Below, in pieces: positions 48,835 through 61,642 of a DNA stretch of 64,000 bases. Below the pieces are notes generated by a model. The model worked only from the letters and a program-made list of their open reading frames with translations, searched no databases and had not been told where the DNA came from. The translations under genes were made by a program, and so were the position numbers. Source of the stretch: Mansonella perstans. Lineage: Eukaryota > Nematoda > Chromadorea > Rhabditida > Onchocercidae. Each line of letters opens with the position of its first letter. Within the stretch, counting starts at the first letter, position 1. The DNA lies in NCBI GenBank assembly GCA_037074765.1, contig JBAMDO010000006.1, forward strand, positions 310,001 to 374,000, given 5' to 3'.

Positions 48835-50970
48835 TTCTTAAATTTTAAAAAATCTGTCGTCTTCATGGTAATAATCGATCCACAAATCATACCTTAAAAC
48901 CTGTTATATGGGAAAGACTCACATGGCAAAGAGTGCACCGAGTAAACAAAAATTCAGCTATATATGCCTTTAGATATAATAATTCTTGAGGAAGAAATTC
49001 AGATGGATGTACTCGTCAACTGTAGCGAGAAAATTTTTCCGTGATAATTTTTGTTATTCTCGTTAAAAGAGATTCAAATCAATAAAAATTAAGTAAATTA
49101 TAATGATCAAAGCAAATTGGTAGTATGTGAAACAATTAAACAATGGAAAAATTTCAAAATACAAACAGTATCTTTTTAGAAGGCACAGAAAGAAAAACAT
49201 ACATCAGAAACAAAAACGGACAAAAAACACAAAGGAGGTTCCGCGCATACAGCGATCAAGGTATGCAATCATAATAATAAAGAATTGCAATAATAAGATT
49301 TAATAAGCAATCAAAGCATTAGCACACAAATCATGAAGATGAATAATAACTGAAAAGAAAATACTGAAAATCAAAAGGAGCATGGCATATGCTAGTCATG
49401 ATTAGCACTTTTTAAATAAATCATGAAAGGAAGGAGCAGTAATTATCAACGGATTCTTTCATAAGAATGATCTTTTCAAAGCATCGTTTTGATCCTCGTC
49501 AAATTCTAAACTAAAAATATTCATAAACTTATTGGAAAATTCACATCAAAATGATCATTGAAAGAAAACACATGTGTACTGCACTATTAAGATATTTAAA
49601 AGGACAAAACGAAAATCCTTCCTTTTAGGGATGCCATCGGATCCGCAGGCACTTTGGCACCAATTTTCAAGGCATTCTTGATTAAAGATTAAAAACAAAC
49701 GAACAATATCGATAGAAAGAATAGAATACGAAAAAAAAAAAACAAGTTTGGTTATCAATTCCTCATATATGCAAAATAGCAAAAAAAGGGGAAAATATAC
49801 AGTATAACATTAGTCCAAATTGACCAGATTTCATTATACAAAATCAAAAAAGTTGAAAAAATTAAATTTTTTGTTGCATATCCTATATGACTAAATTTTT
49901 ATAACATGGTACATATGTATCAAACTCTCCATTCATAAGATGAACTGCTATTATGATAGAAATGCTATCAGTCATGTAGACAGGAAATACGAAACAGATC
50001 ATCCTTGAAGAAATAATGAAGGGCACATAGCGGATATGAGGCATAATTGAAGGATTACAGTAGTATACATAACGACGATTACTCAATAATACGGATCACT
50101 CAGCAAATGGATAGTAACTTCTAAACTTTTTCCAGCTTCTATAACATATAACGTAAATAGAGGATCACGGCAGTAAAGACTTGCGGAAAATATTTCATAT
50201 AAAGAAACATTTCCTTATTCTTCTATATCAATAATTACGACAAATAATTTGATTTGAAGGGCATTTTGATAACGGCGAAACCTGATAAAAGAGATGGAAA
50301 AAACAAACATACAGGTGATATAACCAATCCTGCAGAAAAGGAAATGGAATTGAGTCTAAATTTAAAGATGAAGTTGAATTCGCGACTCTATCATAAAAAC
50401 AATAAAGCAGAATTTCGAATCTTTTCACTTTGTTCCCAACAAAATCAATTTCGCCGAAAAAAAAATTAAGATTGAATATTATTTTGAACACTGCGGGCAG
50501 AGATATTCATAAAATCATTTTAAAGTTTTTTCAAAGCCAAAATTATGGAACAATCGAACCTATGATAGAAGCAAGTCTGGTTAATATTCTGTGTGATGTT
50601 ATGTAATGTCATGGTTCTTTACAAAACAAGTAATTTTTCCGAGACATGAATCAAAAAAAGAAAGAAACATAAAGAAGTATATGAAACATAAAACTTAGAA
50701 ATAATAAATCATATCAACCTCCTGATATAATGAAAATTCAGCAAAATGAAGAAATATGAGCTGACTGAAACAAAGGATCAAATATTAATAAAGATTCAAA
50801 TTTGCAAACAAAAATTTAAAAACCAAAAACTGAACAACGGAGTTAACCCAGCAGATGAGAAGATTCACACCAAAAGTGGAAATTATGCTGACAAAAATAA
50901 TAAAGTTAAGGCACTTAATGAAAGCGTTACACAAAAAATCAATACTAACAATGATAATAGTCAGTTAAAG

Positions 50971-51135
50971 CACTACTAGTAGTAGTTATAGTAGTAGTAG
51001 TAGTAGTGGTAGTAGCAGTAGTAGTAATAGTAATAGTAGTGGTAGTATAGTAGTAGTAGTAATAGTAGTATAGTAGTAGTATAGTAGTAGTATAGTAGTA
51101 GTAATAGTAGTAGTAGTAGTAGTAGTAGTAGTAGA
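50971..51135. repeat. TAG/CTA trinucleotide microsatellite
   Basis: About 165 bp of (TAG)n on the plus strand is broken by TAA, GGT, GCA and single TAT steps. The interruptions show that it is an old array. The poly-Tyr/Thr open frame over it is an artefact of the repeat. Confidence 0.95.
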
Positions 51136-52161
51136 AGACTGAAATATTTTTAAGCATAGAACCCAGAAAAATACCTGATCCGAACAACAATAAGGGATAT
51201 GAGGTTGTTAGTTGTTGTAATTTATGGTGACAATTTTATTATCAATGCATAAGATGCGACAATGTTTCATACGTCATAAGGTATACTTCTGTCACATACT
51301 AGCACAGCCACATATAGGATAAACGAAGTGTCTAAGGAACCAGATATAGAGATAGAGAAACTTCGAAATCAAAAGAGATATGAAGCCGGTTAAACAATTT
51401 TCCGTCTGTAATTTCTTCTCATCTATCTTAGCGATAATTCGAAATCATATTCGAACAAAAAGCAAACCAAACAGAAGTAGCACGTCTTTGAAGATACAAA
51501 CATTGAGGATGACCTGGATGCGCTCGTACAAGTTGAAACAGCATTTGTCGGGAAAAATAAGTGACAGTAAGATGTAAACACAAACTTTATCACGTGCAAC
51601 CAGCGCTAGCCTATTATGTCGGATTTTGGCAAGCTTCCTTTCTTTTGTTACTTCGGATAACACAGAGTTGAAAACAAACCGTGTTGGTTGGTATTTTGCT
51701 TTGTATAATCTGTGACAAAGAAGTGAGTTTGTTTGGAGTGAGAAGTGTTATGAAGTGGCTGACTTTCCACTACCATATGGGTGGTCCCTGGATTGACCAA
51801 GCACACGTCGTTGATTACACAGCATTGCACCTATAAACAATACTTCTACAAATTTCTTTCCGGTTAATTTTGGTTAACTGATACTAAATAGAAAGTTAGG
51901 GGGCTGACCTCTAAGCCCATTATGTTAGGGCCTTTGATTAAAAAAAAGAAAATATTTGGCAAAGAACAGAGAGAAAGGGAAGGGTGAATAATAAACCTTC
52001 TCGATAGATACATCTAACTGTTCTACAAATCTGTGCTATGAACCGAATTTTAGTGTTAGGGTGAGAAAGTGAAGCCAGCAAATTGGTAGCAAACTGATAT
52101 AAGTTAAAAATAAATAAATAAGTAACATACTGAACAAAAAAATATGGAGTAAGTCAGCACA

Positions 52162-52506
52162 GTGAGATCAAGCGCTGAAGTAAGAAAATTTAGAGATTCA
52201 ATAAACATTTGTCCATCTGTATATTTGTTAATAACTTCTGCTGTAAGATACCTTATCAGTGTCAACAAATAACCCGTAAAATGAGAAAACTGGTGTTAGT
52301 ACTTCAGAAAGACCGCAAAAAAGTGAGATATAAGACCTGCAGCGAGAACTAGTTTAGAGATTCAACAAACACTTGTCAAATATCTATATATTTGTTAATA
52401 ACTTCTCTGTTAAGATACCTTATAAGTGTCAACGAATAACCCGTAAAATGGGAAAACTAGTGTTAGCACTTGAGAAAGACTGCAAAAAAGTGAGATATAA
52501 AACCTA
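52162..52506. repeat. Tandem repeat of about 165 bp, two copies plus a start of a third
   Basis: Copies begin GTGAGAT at 52162 (161 bp) and 52323 (167 bp), and a third start lies at 52490-52506. Shared blocks include TTTAGAGATTCAA, ATATTTGTTAATAACTTCT, AATAACCCGTAAAATG and GTGTTAG. The copies differ at many sites. No coding potential is seen. Confidence 0.85.
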
Positions 52507-53111
52507 CAGATACATATCCTAGCATTTTTATACAGTATATAAATGAAAAGACCTTTGCATTTGACGTGCTTATCGCAGTCTTAAATTTCAACATATCACC
52601 TATGGATACAAGTCACATGTAAAGAAGAAATAAAGAGATAAACAACACCAGATTTCGAAGCTACAACAATGCAAAATTTCAGATGAAAATTAAGTAGCGC
52701 TGAATATGTCTCATAAGAATTGAGATCTTCTATTAAAAACAAAATAGTAACACCAAGAAAAAGGAAAAAAATGTGAGGGATGAACAAGAATTAAATACTG
52801 GAAATAAATAAATTTTCTGAAATACAATCGGAAGAAAATTGATAAAAACAATCAACCTGTATGAAAGAATGTCTTTACCGCGACTAACTAAGAAGTGCTT
52901 TGATTCCTAATCTTGCCATTACCCCGCAGTTTTAAAAGTAAATCAACATTTTTCCCTTTGCCCCATGAAAATTTTTAATTTTAAATGGATTTCAAGCTTC
53001 AATTTCATACATAGCTCAAACTATCCCTTATATTCATGACTTGAAGATAATCGCTAACGAACATTAACAAGACACCAGATCTCATTTCCTGACTTCTTAG
53101 TTAAAAAACAA

Positions 53112-54010
53112 TTACTGACCAGCGTGCGATATATCGACTGATGTGTAATCACCGATATACGCATTGGCACCAAGCATGGCAGCCGCAGCGGCAGCTGCAT
53201 ATTGCTGCTGCTGCTGAGCCTGAGCTTGAGCCTGAAGGGTTGCGGCGGTGCTGCTTACTGGTACCCCATAACCTGCTGCACCTGACGGATCATATGGTAA
53301 TGAACTGAAAATATTGAAAAAAGTTAAAAATTACTGAATTATTTCAAAGTTCATGAATTAGCACAATAATAGACCAGCGCACTCGATAAGCATTCAACAT
53401 TATGCTGTTGTTTAACATTGAAGGTAAAAAACAACTTTAACAAATCTAATACATAAGTTTAGACAGCTTACCTGAGGTACAACTGTCCATATTCATTCTG
53501 CGCTAATGCAGGATTCTGCAACAGCTGTGTTGGCAATGCAGCTACAGCTGCTGGTCCTTGCTGTGTGAATGCAGCTGCAACATTTTGCTGCTGACTTGCT
53601 ACTGCCTGCAACTGTGCTGCGAGGGCCGCTGCCGCCGCGGTTGCCGCTGTAGGTGCGGCACCACGTGAAGGTGACAAAATAATTGGCGCTCCAGTTAAAC
53701 CAGGTGACCGAAGGTTATTCGGCTAAAAAAAGATTATGTATGAATCTAAAAACAAGAATGATAACTCTAAAAAAACAGTTACGGTTGCCTGTATAACATA
53801 TTTACAGGAAACATATGAGATCACCTGTGCAGCCGCAAGAGGTAGCGGAGCCATTAAGCGTGCTTGCAAAGCAGCCAACGAATTTTTATTAACTGCAGCT
53901 GCAGCTGCAGCTTGTGCAGCAGCTGTTTGGTTAACACTCCCAGATCGGTAAGTTCCATTGATGATCGCTAATTCCATCAATTGTTTACGTTTCAACTCAT
54001 CATCTTCTGA
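53112..54010 (-). CDS. asd-2: asd-2 exons 7-9: QUA2 and Ala/Gln-rich C-terminal tail
   Basis: Exon 7 (53825-54010) begins [20 protein letters not shown], the QUA2 box that extends RNA contact, and runs into polyalanine. Exon 8 (53472-53722) is rich in Ala, Gln and Pro and ends [11 protein letters not shown]. Exon 9 (53112-53304) has a Gln run, a seven-Ala run and ends [11 protein letters not shown]. Reading past the exon 8 donor gives an immediate stop (QLYLR*), so intron retention would shorten the tail. In QKI the C-terminal tails are isoform-specific and set localisation; I see only this one here. Confidence 0.9.
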
Positions 54011-57000
54011 CTGCAAAATGATTATCTGAGAAAAAAGCCTAAGATATATCACTACTACAAAGGGTTATTTAAGATTCGTATTAAGCACATTCTCATCGAT
54101 CCGACTTGCGCATTTTACAACAGAATACAATGAGAGCTACAATTGTCAATGTTGATGTAATTGAACTAAGGTGGGATTTAAATTGAGAGATTCAAGCCAA
54201 GACAGAATTCACCATACAATTTAGTTAATGCGAAATACCTTCAAGAATACTTACCAATGCTAGACAGTATCATTATTCCCAAATTGAAACATATCACACA
54301 CAAGACAGCATCACTTTCAAAGGAAGTGAACTCACCGATGGTACAAGCAACTTTTTTACTTCAGCTGCAGCTCGTTTCAATTTTAACAATGCACGATTGG
54401 GTGTATCCTCGCATTGTATCAGAACATGTAATTCTTCTGACAAATGTTCCCAGTTAGGTTTTCCACGGTTTGCTTCTTCCTATAACTTCAGCATGTAGAA
54501 TTCTTGAAATTTACACATAAACAAAACAAAATTATGAAAAAGAGCGAATTTTATGAGATTTTAGAACCTGAAACATCAAATTATTGACCTAGGCGGGTTA
54601 AACAGATGAGAAATGTTTCATACCTTAGCTTTATCGCGCATCGAACCTTTGCCTCGGACCATTATTTTACAGCCAGTTTCTTGTTCTAACTGCTTGGCTG
54701 TCATGCCACGTGGACCCAATATCCTTCCGACAAAATTATACTGAAAAGAACTTATGAATCTACAAAAATAATGACTTTGATAGTTAACTAAGCATGATTT
54801 TAAGGAAACGCCATTTTCAATGTCTTCGTTGCGAATATTGCAATAATCTAAGATCCGTTTGTAATGATCAAAATATTCCATTACGACGAGGCTCACTCAA
54901 TATGGCGTTTCCCTTACTAGTAACTGAAAATATAGTCGTATCACATCCGAATGAACCGGCATAATGTAGCCTTTCGTCAACCATAATTATTGAGTTTAAT
55001 CTACTAGCTGAAGTAGCTCAAATAACTTTACCTACTACTAATTAAAGGTGATGCTTTTGAAAAAAAAAAATTAGCCACATAGCGAAAACTTCGATCGACT
55101 CAAATATATACAAAAATACATCAAAATCAATCAGAGAAAGCAAAAAAAATCGTTTCATTTCAATCTTTGTTGGTGACTGTTAATTGTTAAAATAATACTT
55201 ACATCCGGATGTTCCTTCACGGGAACAAATATTTTTTCCGTCATGGTGGTAACTTCACCCTCCGGTTCTGGTAGATTTGACATAGCATCTTTTGCAAATT
55301 CGAATTGAAAAAGTGCCACTCGTACTCTGCTAATTTCTGCATGCAAAAGTTATAATTTAAATTTTGCATTTTCTAAACAAAAAAACTTTTTCGTTTAATT
55401 TAAATTAATCTTCCAGCTGAATAATTTTCAACCAAATGCAAAAAACATTCTAAGATTTAGAAGAATTACTTCACTATATGGAAACAGAAGCATCGATTAT
55501 ATTGCACAAGAAATAACATCGATTACTTATATATATGAGGATAACACGCAACATTAGATAGCCACATCTTCCAAATAAAAAACAAACCTTCTTCAGCAAG
55601 ACGATCGAGATGATGGAAAACATTGGGAAACGCTTCTAATTGTTTTTTGTCCTTCAGCAACTGAGCCAAATATTCATATGTATACTGCGTCTTACTACCA
55701 CCACTCACCTTTCCTTAATTCAAACAACAATCAAATTTAAAACTGATTTATGAAAAATTCAAAATTGTTAATGTGATCCTTTCGTACAGAAAAGATAACT
55801 CATAATAGATGGATATTTTACAATTTTTCAACGATACATATTTATATATGGCTCATATCTGCAATCATGTAGAGAAGGCAATGAACAAAAGCACTGATCA
55901 GTTAAGATCAGATACCCAAATCAAAGCGGAGTGTTAAACCTCTTGAAGCATCTATAGTACAACTTCTATAACTTCGGCAACTAATGACTTGATGCTATAT
56001 GGCAAAATATTAAGCTTGAAATTTCCATCTAATTTTTAGATGAAAAAAGTAACAGTAGTCAGAAGAGTCAAGAAGAAAAAAAACCGGTATTCCTGTCTAT
56101 TTCATTCATCACGAAGATCTACGTTTCATGCATTATCAAAGCAGGTTGATCTGTAGAGCTTAAAAAGCTACAACAGAATCATCCAGTTTTGTTGTTCTTC
56201 TTCTTGCTATCCTAACCTCTCTTTTATCTTTTCTTTTCATTATCACTAAATAATAATTATGAGCATCCTATCTCCTCTATTTTTAAAAATTTTTACTGAT
56301 ACATTATTAAAAATTAGAAAAGAAGATATGGAATTCAGTAATTATTCCGTCATTAATTGATATAATCACAATTCACCGGTGCAAATAACATCTCTTAGCA
56401 CAACAATTAGACGAAGCTTTTGTGATGGTAGTTATAGCAATAATAGCAACAGTAATAGCAAGAAGTATAGTAGCAATAGCGCAATATGTTAGATATGTTA
56501 ATACATCATTGTAAGTAATTAGGCTTACCATTTGCTGTGAGGGCGTTTGATGACTCTGATTGCGCATGCGGTGAGATTGGCGTGTTTGTTGAGGGTAAGT
56601 GCCCCTGCAAAATAACAACAGAGCCAATATTAAAGAATTGAAAATCAAACTAACACATTACCAAAGATGATAACAAAAAGAAAATGCTTGTTAATATCAT
56701 AATTACTAGTGATTGTCATAATTAACACTTACTATTTGATCTTTTCTGTTGCGGAATATAAACTCATGTAATGTAGTTAGTTGTGAAATTTATTTTTCTA
56801 CCACATTTTATTATTTCAAAGATATCACCACACTGCAGAGTAATAATAATGATGCAACGAATTGACAAATTTAATTCGCATAGCTTTGCATTTTCTGAAT
56901 TCAACATTTCAAAATTTCTTAGTTCAAAATATCCAAAATTGTAATTTTAATTTAACACCTTCCTTTTGCTCCTTTCTTGTTTTTACGATTCTACATCCAT

Positions 57001-58338
57001 CAATCTTTCCTCCCCGTCTTGCTGGGCGGCAAAATTTTCATATCAAAGCAATAATCAAAAAGTATTCCCTTACAGTGTGAACGAATAATTCCGCACAACT
57101 TAGTATATTTCATTTGATTTAAAAACATAAAACATTCACCTTATTGCATGCTTAACATTATGATAACATGAATGTTATGAAAAGTTACAAATTGCTTTCT
57201 GTTTTTTAGCATCATGAATATATTTCTCATAACATTACCAACACAATCCATATCAATTTTGTTTCAGTGGTTTTAATTCAAATTTATATTTTATATTAAA
57301 AGTGCATAATGTGTTATTTTGTAGAGGAAAAGGAAAATCAATGAAAATCATTCAAGTTTGTTATAAACACTGAAAATATATTTGATAGAATTAAAGAGCA
57401 GTGCAAATGGAAAGAAAATAAAATCGATTTAAATACTATCATTTATCTTCATAGGATTTGGAGAAATCAAAATAATCTTTACTCGATTATTTTTCCGTCG
57501 GTAACCACCATTTATAAAAAAATGGATTAAATGTTTCTAATTTGGTTCGAAAGTATGATCTGTCCAAATCCTATGAAGATAAATGATAGTATTTAAATCT
57601 TTTTATACTTCATCATATCTCTTATCCTGATAAAAACAGTAATTTGAGCATCCCATTCTTTCAATGAAAATAGTTTCACTTTCCAGGTTCAAACTTAGAT
57701 AAATAATTAGTTTTTTAAAACTGTATATTGCAGAACAGGTAATGAAAAATGCAAAAATGCAGTTAAGCAAAAATATTACTTTATAATGATTAAATCATTA
57801 AACGAATTTAAATTAAAAAAATAGCACGATGTAACTGAAACTGGGAAAAAGTATGACAAGTAAATAAAGGATTTAGTTGATGTGCAAATTTTAGGGAAAA
57901 AGGCGGAGGTAGTGTGCAATTTGTTGCAACATTCTGAATTATTTAATTTTAAAAGATACAAAATCTCTCTTTAAAAAATAAAAATGTTACAATCTTTCGA
58001 AATAAAAATTTATACTTATTATCAATATCACATATTTCGGGCTAAGTGATTAACCAACCGAATGATTGATTAACCTACCAAACCAAAGTAAATGATAAAG
58101 TAACTAACTAATTTTAAAGAACCAGATTTCACTAGTTCTTATCAATGCGCAATTAGCGAGTATCGTTATCTATCAGTAACTATTGAAACTGCATGCATCA
58201 AGATTTCAAATGATCCATCAGCATCTTAGAAGCTAACAGTATGATTGCGTAATTTGCAAGATTTCCCTTAAAAATTGATGAAATTTTAGCAATAAACACT
58301 AAATAATTAGCAAAGAAGAGCAAACTTACGTTTTCCAT
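53112..58338 (-). CDS. asd-2: STAR-family KH RNA-binding protein, quaking/how/ASD-2 type
   Basis: STAR proteins bind ACUAA-type RNA elements and control splicing or mRNA fate; C. elegans ASD-2 switches let-2 exons in muscle through CUAAC repeats. The model has nine exons and 1,236 nt (411 aa) with the ATG at 58336-58338 and a TAA at 53112-53114. QUA1 is at about residues 36-72 ([20 protein letters not shown]), KH at about 103-200 ([27 protein letters not shown]), QUA2 at about 203-225 ([16 protein letters not shown]), then an Ala/Gln-rich tail of about 180 residues. All phases join. KH and QUA2 are close to vertebrate QKI. Orthology to asd-2 rather than another worm STAR gene such as gld-1 is inferred from the QKI-like sequence and long Ala/Gln tail. 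Confidence 0.9.
54336..55336 (-). CDS. asd-2: asd-2 exons 4-6: KH domain core
   Basis: Exon 4 (55203-55336) completes QUA1 ([11 protein letters not shown]) and gives [12 protein letters not shown]. Exon 5 (54624-54740) gives [20 protein letters not shown] and [17 protein letters not shown], with the GPRG loop of KH domains. Exon 6 (54336-54479) gives [20 protein letters not shown] and [12 protein letters not shown]. These are the RNA-contacting elements of STAR proteins and are highly conserved with QKI. Exons 5 and 6 are both phase 0 and multiples of three. Confidence 0.95.
55588..56604 (-). CDS. asd-2: asd-2 exons 2-3: variable N-terminus and QUA1 dimerisation domain
   Basis: Exon 2 (56529-56604, 76 nt) is open in two frames. 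In the favoured frame it reads [16 protein letters not shown]. Exon 3 (55588-55713) encodes [20 protein letters not shown] and [14 protein letters not shown], the helical QUA1 motif for STAR dimerisation. The favoured frame needs the acceptor TTAAG at 55714; the other frame needs GAAAG five bases further on (exon start 55708). Confidence 0.8.
56773..56787 (-). promoter_or_regulatory. CUAAC-type STAR binding motif in asd-2 intron 1
   Basis: On the transcript strand this reads TTCACAACTAACTAC, two overlapping CUAAC/ACUAAY-like cores about 170 nt upstream of the exon 2 acceptor. ASD-2 is known to bind CUAAC repeats. Self-binding is only an inference, since such motifs arise by chance. Confidence 0.25.
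57426..57599. mobile_element. Foldback / MITE-like element in asd-2 intron 1
   Basis: Two 37-bp arms (57426-57462 and 57563-57599) are exact reverse complements, starting GATTTAAATACTATCATTTA, with a spacer of 100 bp. There is no coding sequence inside. No clear target-site duplication is visible, so the transposon reading is an inference. The inverted repeat itself is certain. Confidence 0.65.
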
Positions 58339-58398
58339 CGTCTATATGCACATATCATCAATGAGCGCTAATAAATTAACAATTTCGCTTGCAGTTAT
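58330..58398 (-). CDS. asd-2: asd-2 exon 1 with start codon; acceptor may be a spliced-leader site
   Basis: TTTTTTCAG at 58399-58407 is followed by 60 nt and then ATGGAAAAC and a GTAAGT donor at 58328. An exon that begins at a strong acceptor shortly before the start codon is what SL trans-splicing gives in nematodes; an ordinary upstream 5' exon is the other reading. A second ATG at 58356-58358 is in a different frame and is also usable (see findings). Confidence 0.7.
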
Positions 58399-61300
58399 CT
58401 GAAAAAATAAAAAATAATAATTGATCATTCTATTAGCTCATCATTTTTTCATCTTTAAAAAATTTCGCTCGTTATTTTAGCTAAAGTAAAAAAGGTAAAA
58501 TTTTAATTCTCGATAAAAATTATTACTGAGAAAAAATACGGAAGAAGCAAAAACTAAATATGCGAAATCATAGTTCAATTATTGAAATGACAATAATATT
58601 ATATCAAATACAAAAAAAAAATGTATACTTTGCTTTATTTATTAAATTTACCCTATTTGCATCTTCTTTACAAAACAAATTATATGGCACGGCACAGTTG
58701 AAAATTACAATGTTTCATCAACTTTCTTAATTAATTGAAGCTAAAATTTAAAAGTAAAATTTAAAAATACACATTCAATAAAGTTAGTATAAAAAAAAAA
58801 GAGGAAAATGAGGAGACATAGACGTGAGGCTCAATCGTAGTCAAGGTCAACGAAGAATCATAGTATCAATTAATTGACTAACTCCTTTTTATCCAATCTT
58901 TTCTCTTCATCTATCATAATTATTTCGTTCTTTTCTCTTTACTATTTCTACTCGAAATGCAAAAGAAACATTTATTGTCATAAAAGAAGGACATGAAAGT
59001 ATCGTGGATCAAAATAGATATTGAAAACAAAGAATGAACAGTCCCTAAATAAGCAACAAATGTTTTAAACAAATTTAATGAAAAATAGTTTCATTTTGAA
59101 CTCTTTTAAATGAAACATTTTCAAATGACATTCATTTAAAAAAAAAAAAAAATTATTCATTGAAAGAGAATAAATGAATGTTAATTGTGAAAGCGAAAAG
59201 TGAAAAAATTTCAAAATATAATGAAAAATAAAAAGTTTTATTAGTTGACATTTTATGAAATTTCTACTATCAATAATAATGTCGTATGATACACGTAAAA
59301 TTAAATGTAAAACGTCTACAGTTTCATTTTGTTCAATGCTAATTTTTTTTCAAAAGCTTAGAATTTTTTTCTCACGCAACGATATAGTAGCAGAGGAATT
59401 CAATATTCGAGAAAAAAGATGAAAATTAAGAAAATGAATATTTCCAGCAATGAATGTAATACATAAAAAAATACAAAAAGCACCCGGAAAGCTTTACTTC
59501 CGATAGAATTTCTATCGTTAATTTTATGGATTTATGAAGGCGGAAAAATTCTTTAAACGAAAAGTAACGCTATCTGCTTTATCATTACCAAAGTAACTGA
59601 TAATAGCCATAGAGTTATTTGCCGAGAAAAAAAAACATTATCGATAAAAGTTTTAGTAATTTGAAAGGTTGAAAAGAAAGGCATCTTGAATTCCAGTGAG
59701 AAAAAAAAACAGTGAAAGGAATTTTCTTTTTCTTGAATGATCAGCTGCTATCAACAAAAAACTCATGATATTTTGAGTAAGATAGAGTATAGGAGCAGAA
59801 AAGCTAGACCGGAAGCGAAAAAAAAGTGATTTAAATCAAATAAATTTAATGTTAGCGGAAATTTTGATGAAATTTAAATATTATTAATGATGTTTAAAAA
59901 AGTCCAGAATCGAGTGCACCTTTTTTTTTTTTTTGTAACTTTAAATGGAATTAGTGCAAGCAAAATTTCGCTAATTTTCAATCAATCCAACATCGCCTTT
60001 TAATATTTTCTAAATTATTTATGTCTAAGTTAAAATTCCAAAAATTCAAAGAAATGTTTTAGAAAGGCAAAGGCAAAGAAATGGCACGTAGAAAATTGCC
60101 TTTTTTAAAAAGTTTGCTTAAAGTCAGTTAATATTTAAACGATATAAGATTTTAACTATTTTTTTCAAAGAAATAGTCCTGAAAATCGAAGGAATTGCAT
60201 AGTAGCTAAAAATAGAAAGCAATGATATGCTCCGTAAATTGTCTCGTACCAGCAAGTGATAAGTTATTCTTTCATACACCATCTGGTACATGCCGATAGT
60301 TCACACAAGAAAACTGTCATTTCTTTCAGTTAAATATATGAAAAAGTTTTCTTAAATCAGAAGAAAAAACGAATTAAATTGTGACAAAGATAGAGAAACT
60401 CAATAAAAATATAATCAATTAACGATAATGCAATGGACATTTCATAGTGGAGTGGATTTTCAATACAATCCCAAAAAATGTAATGCTACAGATAGGACTA
60501 TTGATTAACAATAGAAGTCCAAATACAAAATAAAACTGCCATGTGATCGTAAAGAGACATTAGTTACACTAAATAATCCAACTGTAAATCTAATCAATCG
60601 AATAGATATGTTCAATCATTAATATGGTCATTAACATCAATTTCCCAACACACAATAATATATCATCATCAAAAAAAAAAAATATCCCAATACAATTAAT
60701 CATTTTACAAGAAATTAAATTTTGATGATTTAATTTCAAATATCTAAAACAGAAAGAATCTTTGAAAAGCAGTAGTAGTTTACCTACAGATGTCTCGGAA
60801 AACTAAAATTGGTTTTTGAAATGAAATATTTGAGAAGTTTCTTTCAGTGAAGAAAATGAAAAAAATGATGTGACTAGCGCTCTTTTCCACTTTTTGGATG
60901 GATAACTCTAAGAATGCACAAATCAATTTTTTTTTTAAAATCCTACATGTATATACATCTTATTATTGCCTAAAATCTTGAGGTAAGAGAAGCTTTAAAT
61001 TCTAATTTCAAGAAAATTTCAAGAAGTGCTGACATCTTTTTTTCCCTGAAAAAATAAATCTCGAAGAAGCTCAAAAAATAACACTCCATTACATTTCTCA
61101 TTCAAATTAAAAAGTAGACAGTACTATTTCTTGATATTTAAAAGCAATATACTGCTATCTTTTCTCTCTGTATTTAAATCGTTGAAATCTATCAAAATCA
61201 AAATGATAATAAATTAGCAATTGTATTCTAAATATATATCGAAATAGCAAAACAACGTGTAATATGAAATAAATGAAGAAAAAGAGCTTTCTGAACAGTG

Positions 61301-61611
61301 CTAGCAATATTATTCATTGCTGTCAAGTGATTATCAATTTACTTTTTTTGTATAGCTTCGAAACATGAATTACAAAGTGAAAAGTTTGAATTTTTTAACT
61401 CAGTGGAAGTGATTCTAATCAATTTAATGTGAATAATTAATGATAGATTTCAAATGGAATAATCAAATAATCCATTAATATTTCATTTCATCGTCTACGT
61501 GGAACGAAGAAAGCGATCATATTCACGCTTCTAATCATTTCCTGTCAACTCAAAACTGGAAAAAGATTTTGTGTACTAAAAAACAAGTTTTTAAAGAAGA
61601 CAATTACTTTC

Positions 61612-61642
<31 letters not shown>

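Larger units (their letters stand above)
48835..53111. other. Intergenic DNA 3' of asd-2, no supported gene
   Basis: Apart from the two repeats noted, this is AT-rich DNA without a recognisable protein or RNA gene on either strand. The 3' UTR of the STAR gene must occupy the right-hand end. I see no convincing canonical poly(A) signal close to its stop. Confidence 0.55.

Noticed and set aside
48595..48890. Two overlapping Cys/Lys-rich open frames on the minus strand
   Set aside because: They run over the short TGCTTTCTTA repeats and the repeated TTCCGGACAA words, so the composition is explained by the repeats.
50945..51190. 81-codon open frame rich in Tyr and Thr on the minus strand
   Set aside because: It is only the translation of the TAG/CTA microsatellite.
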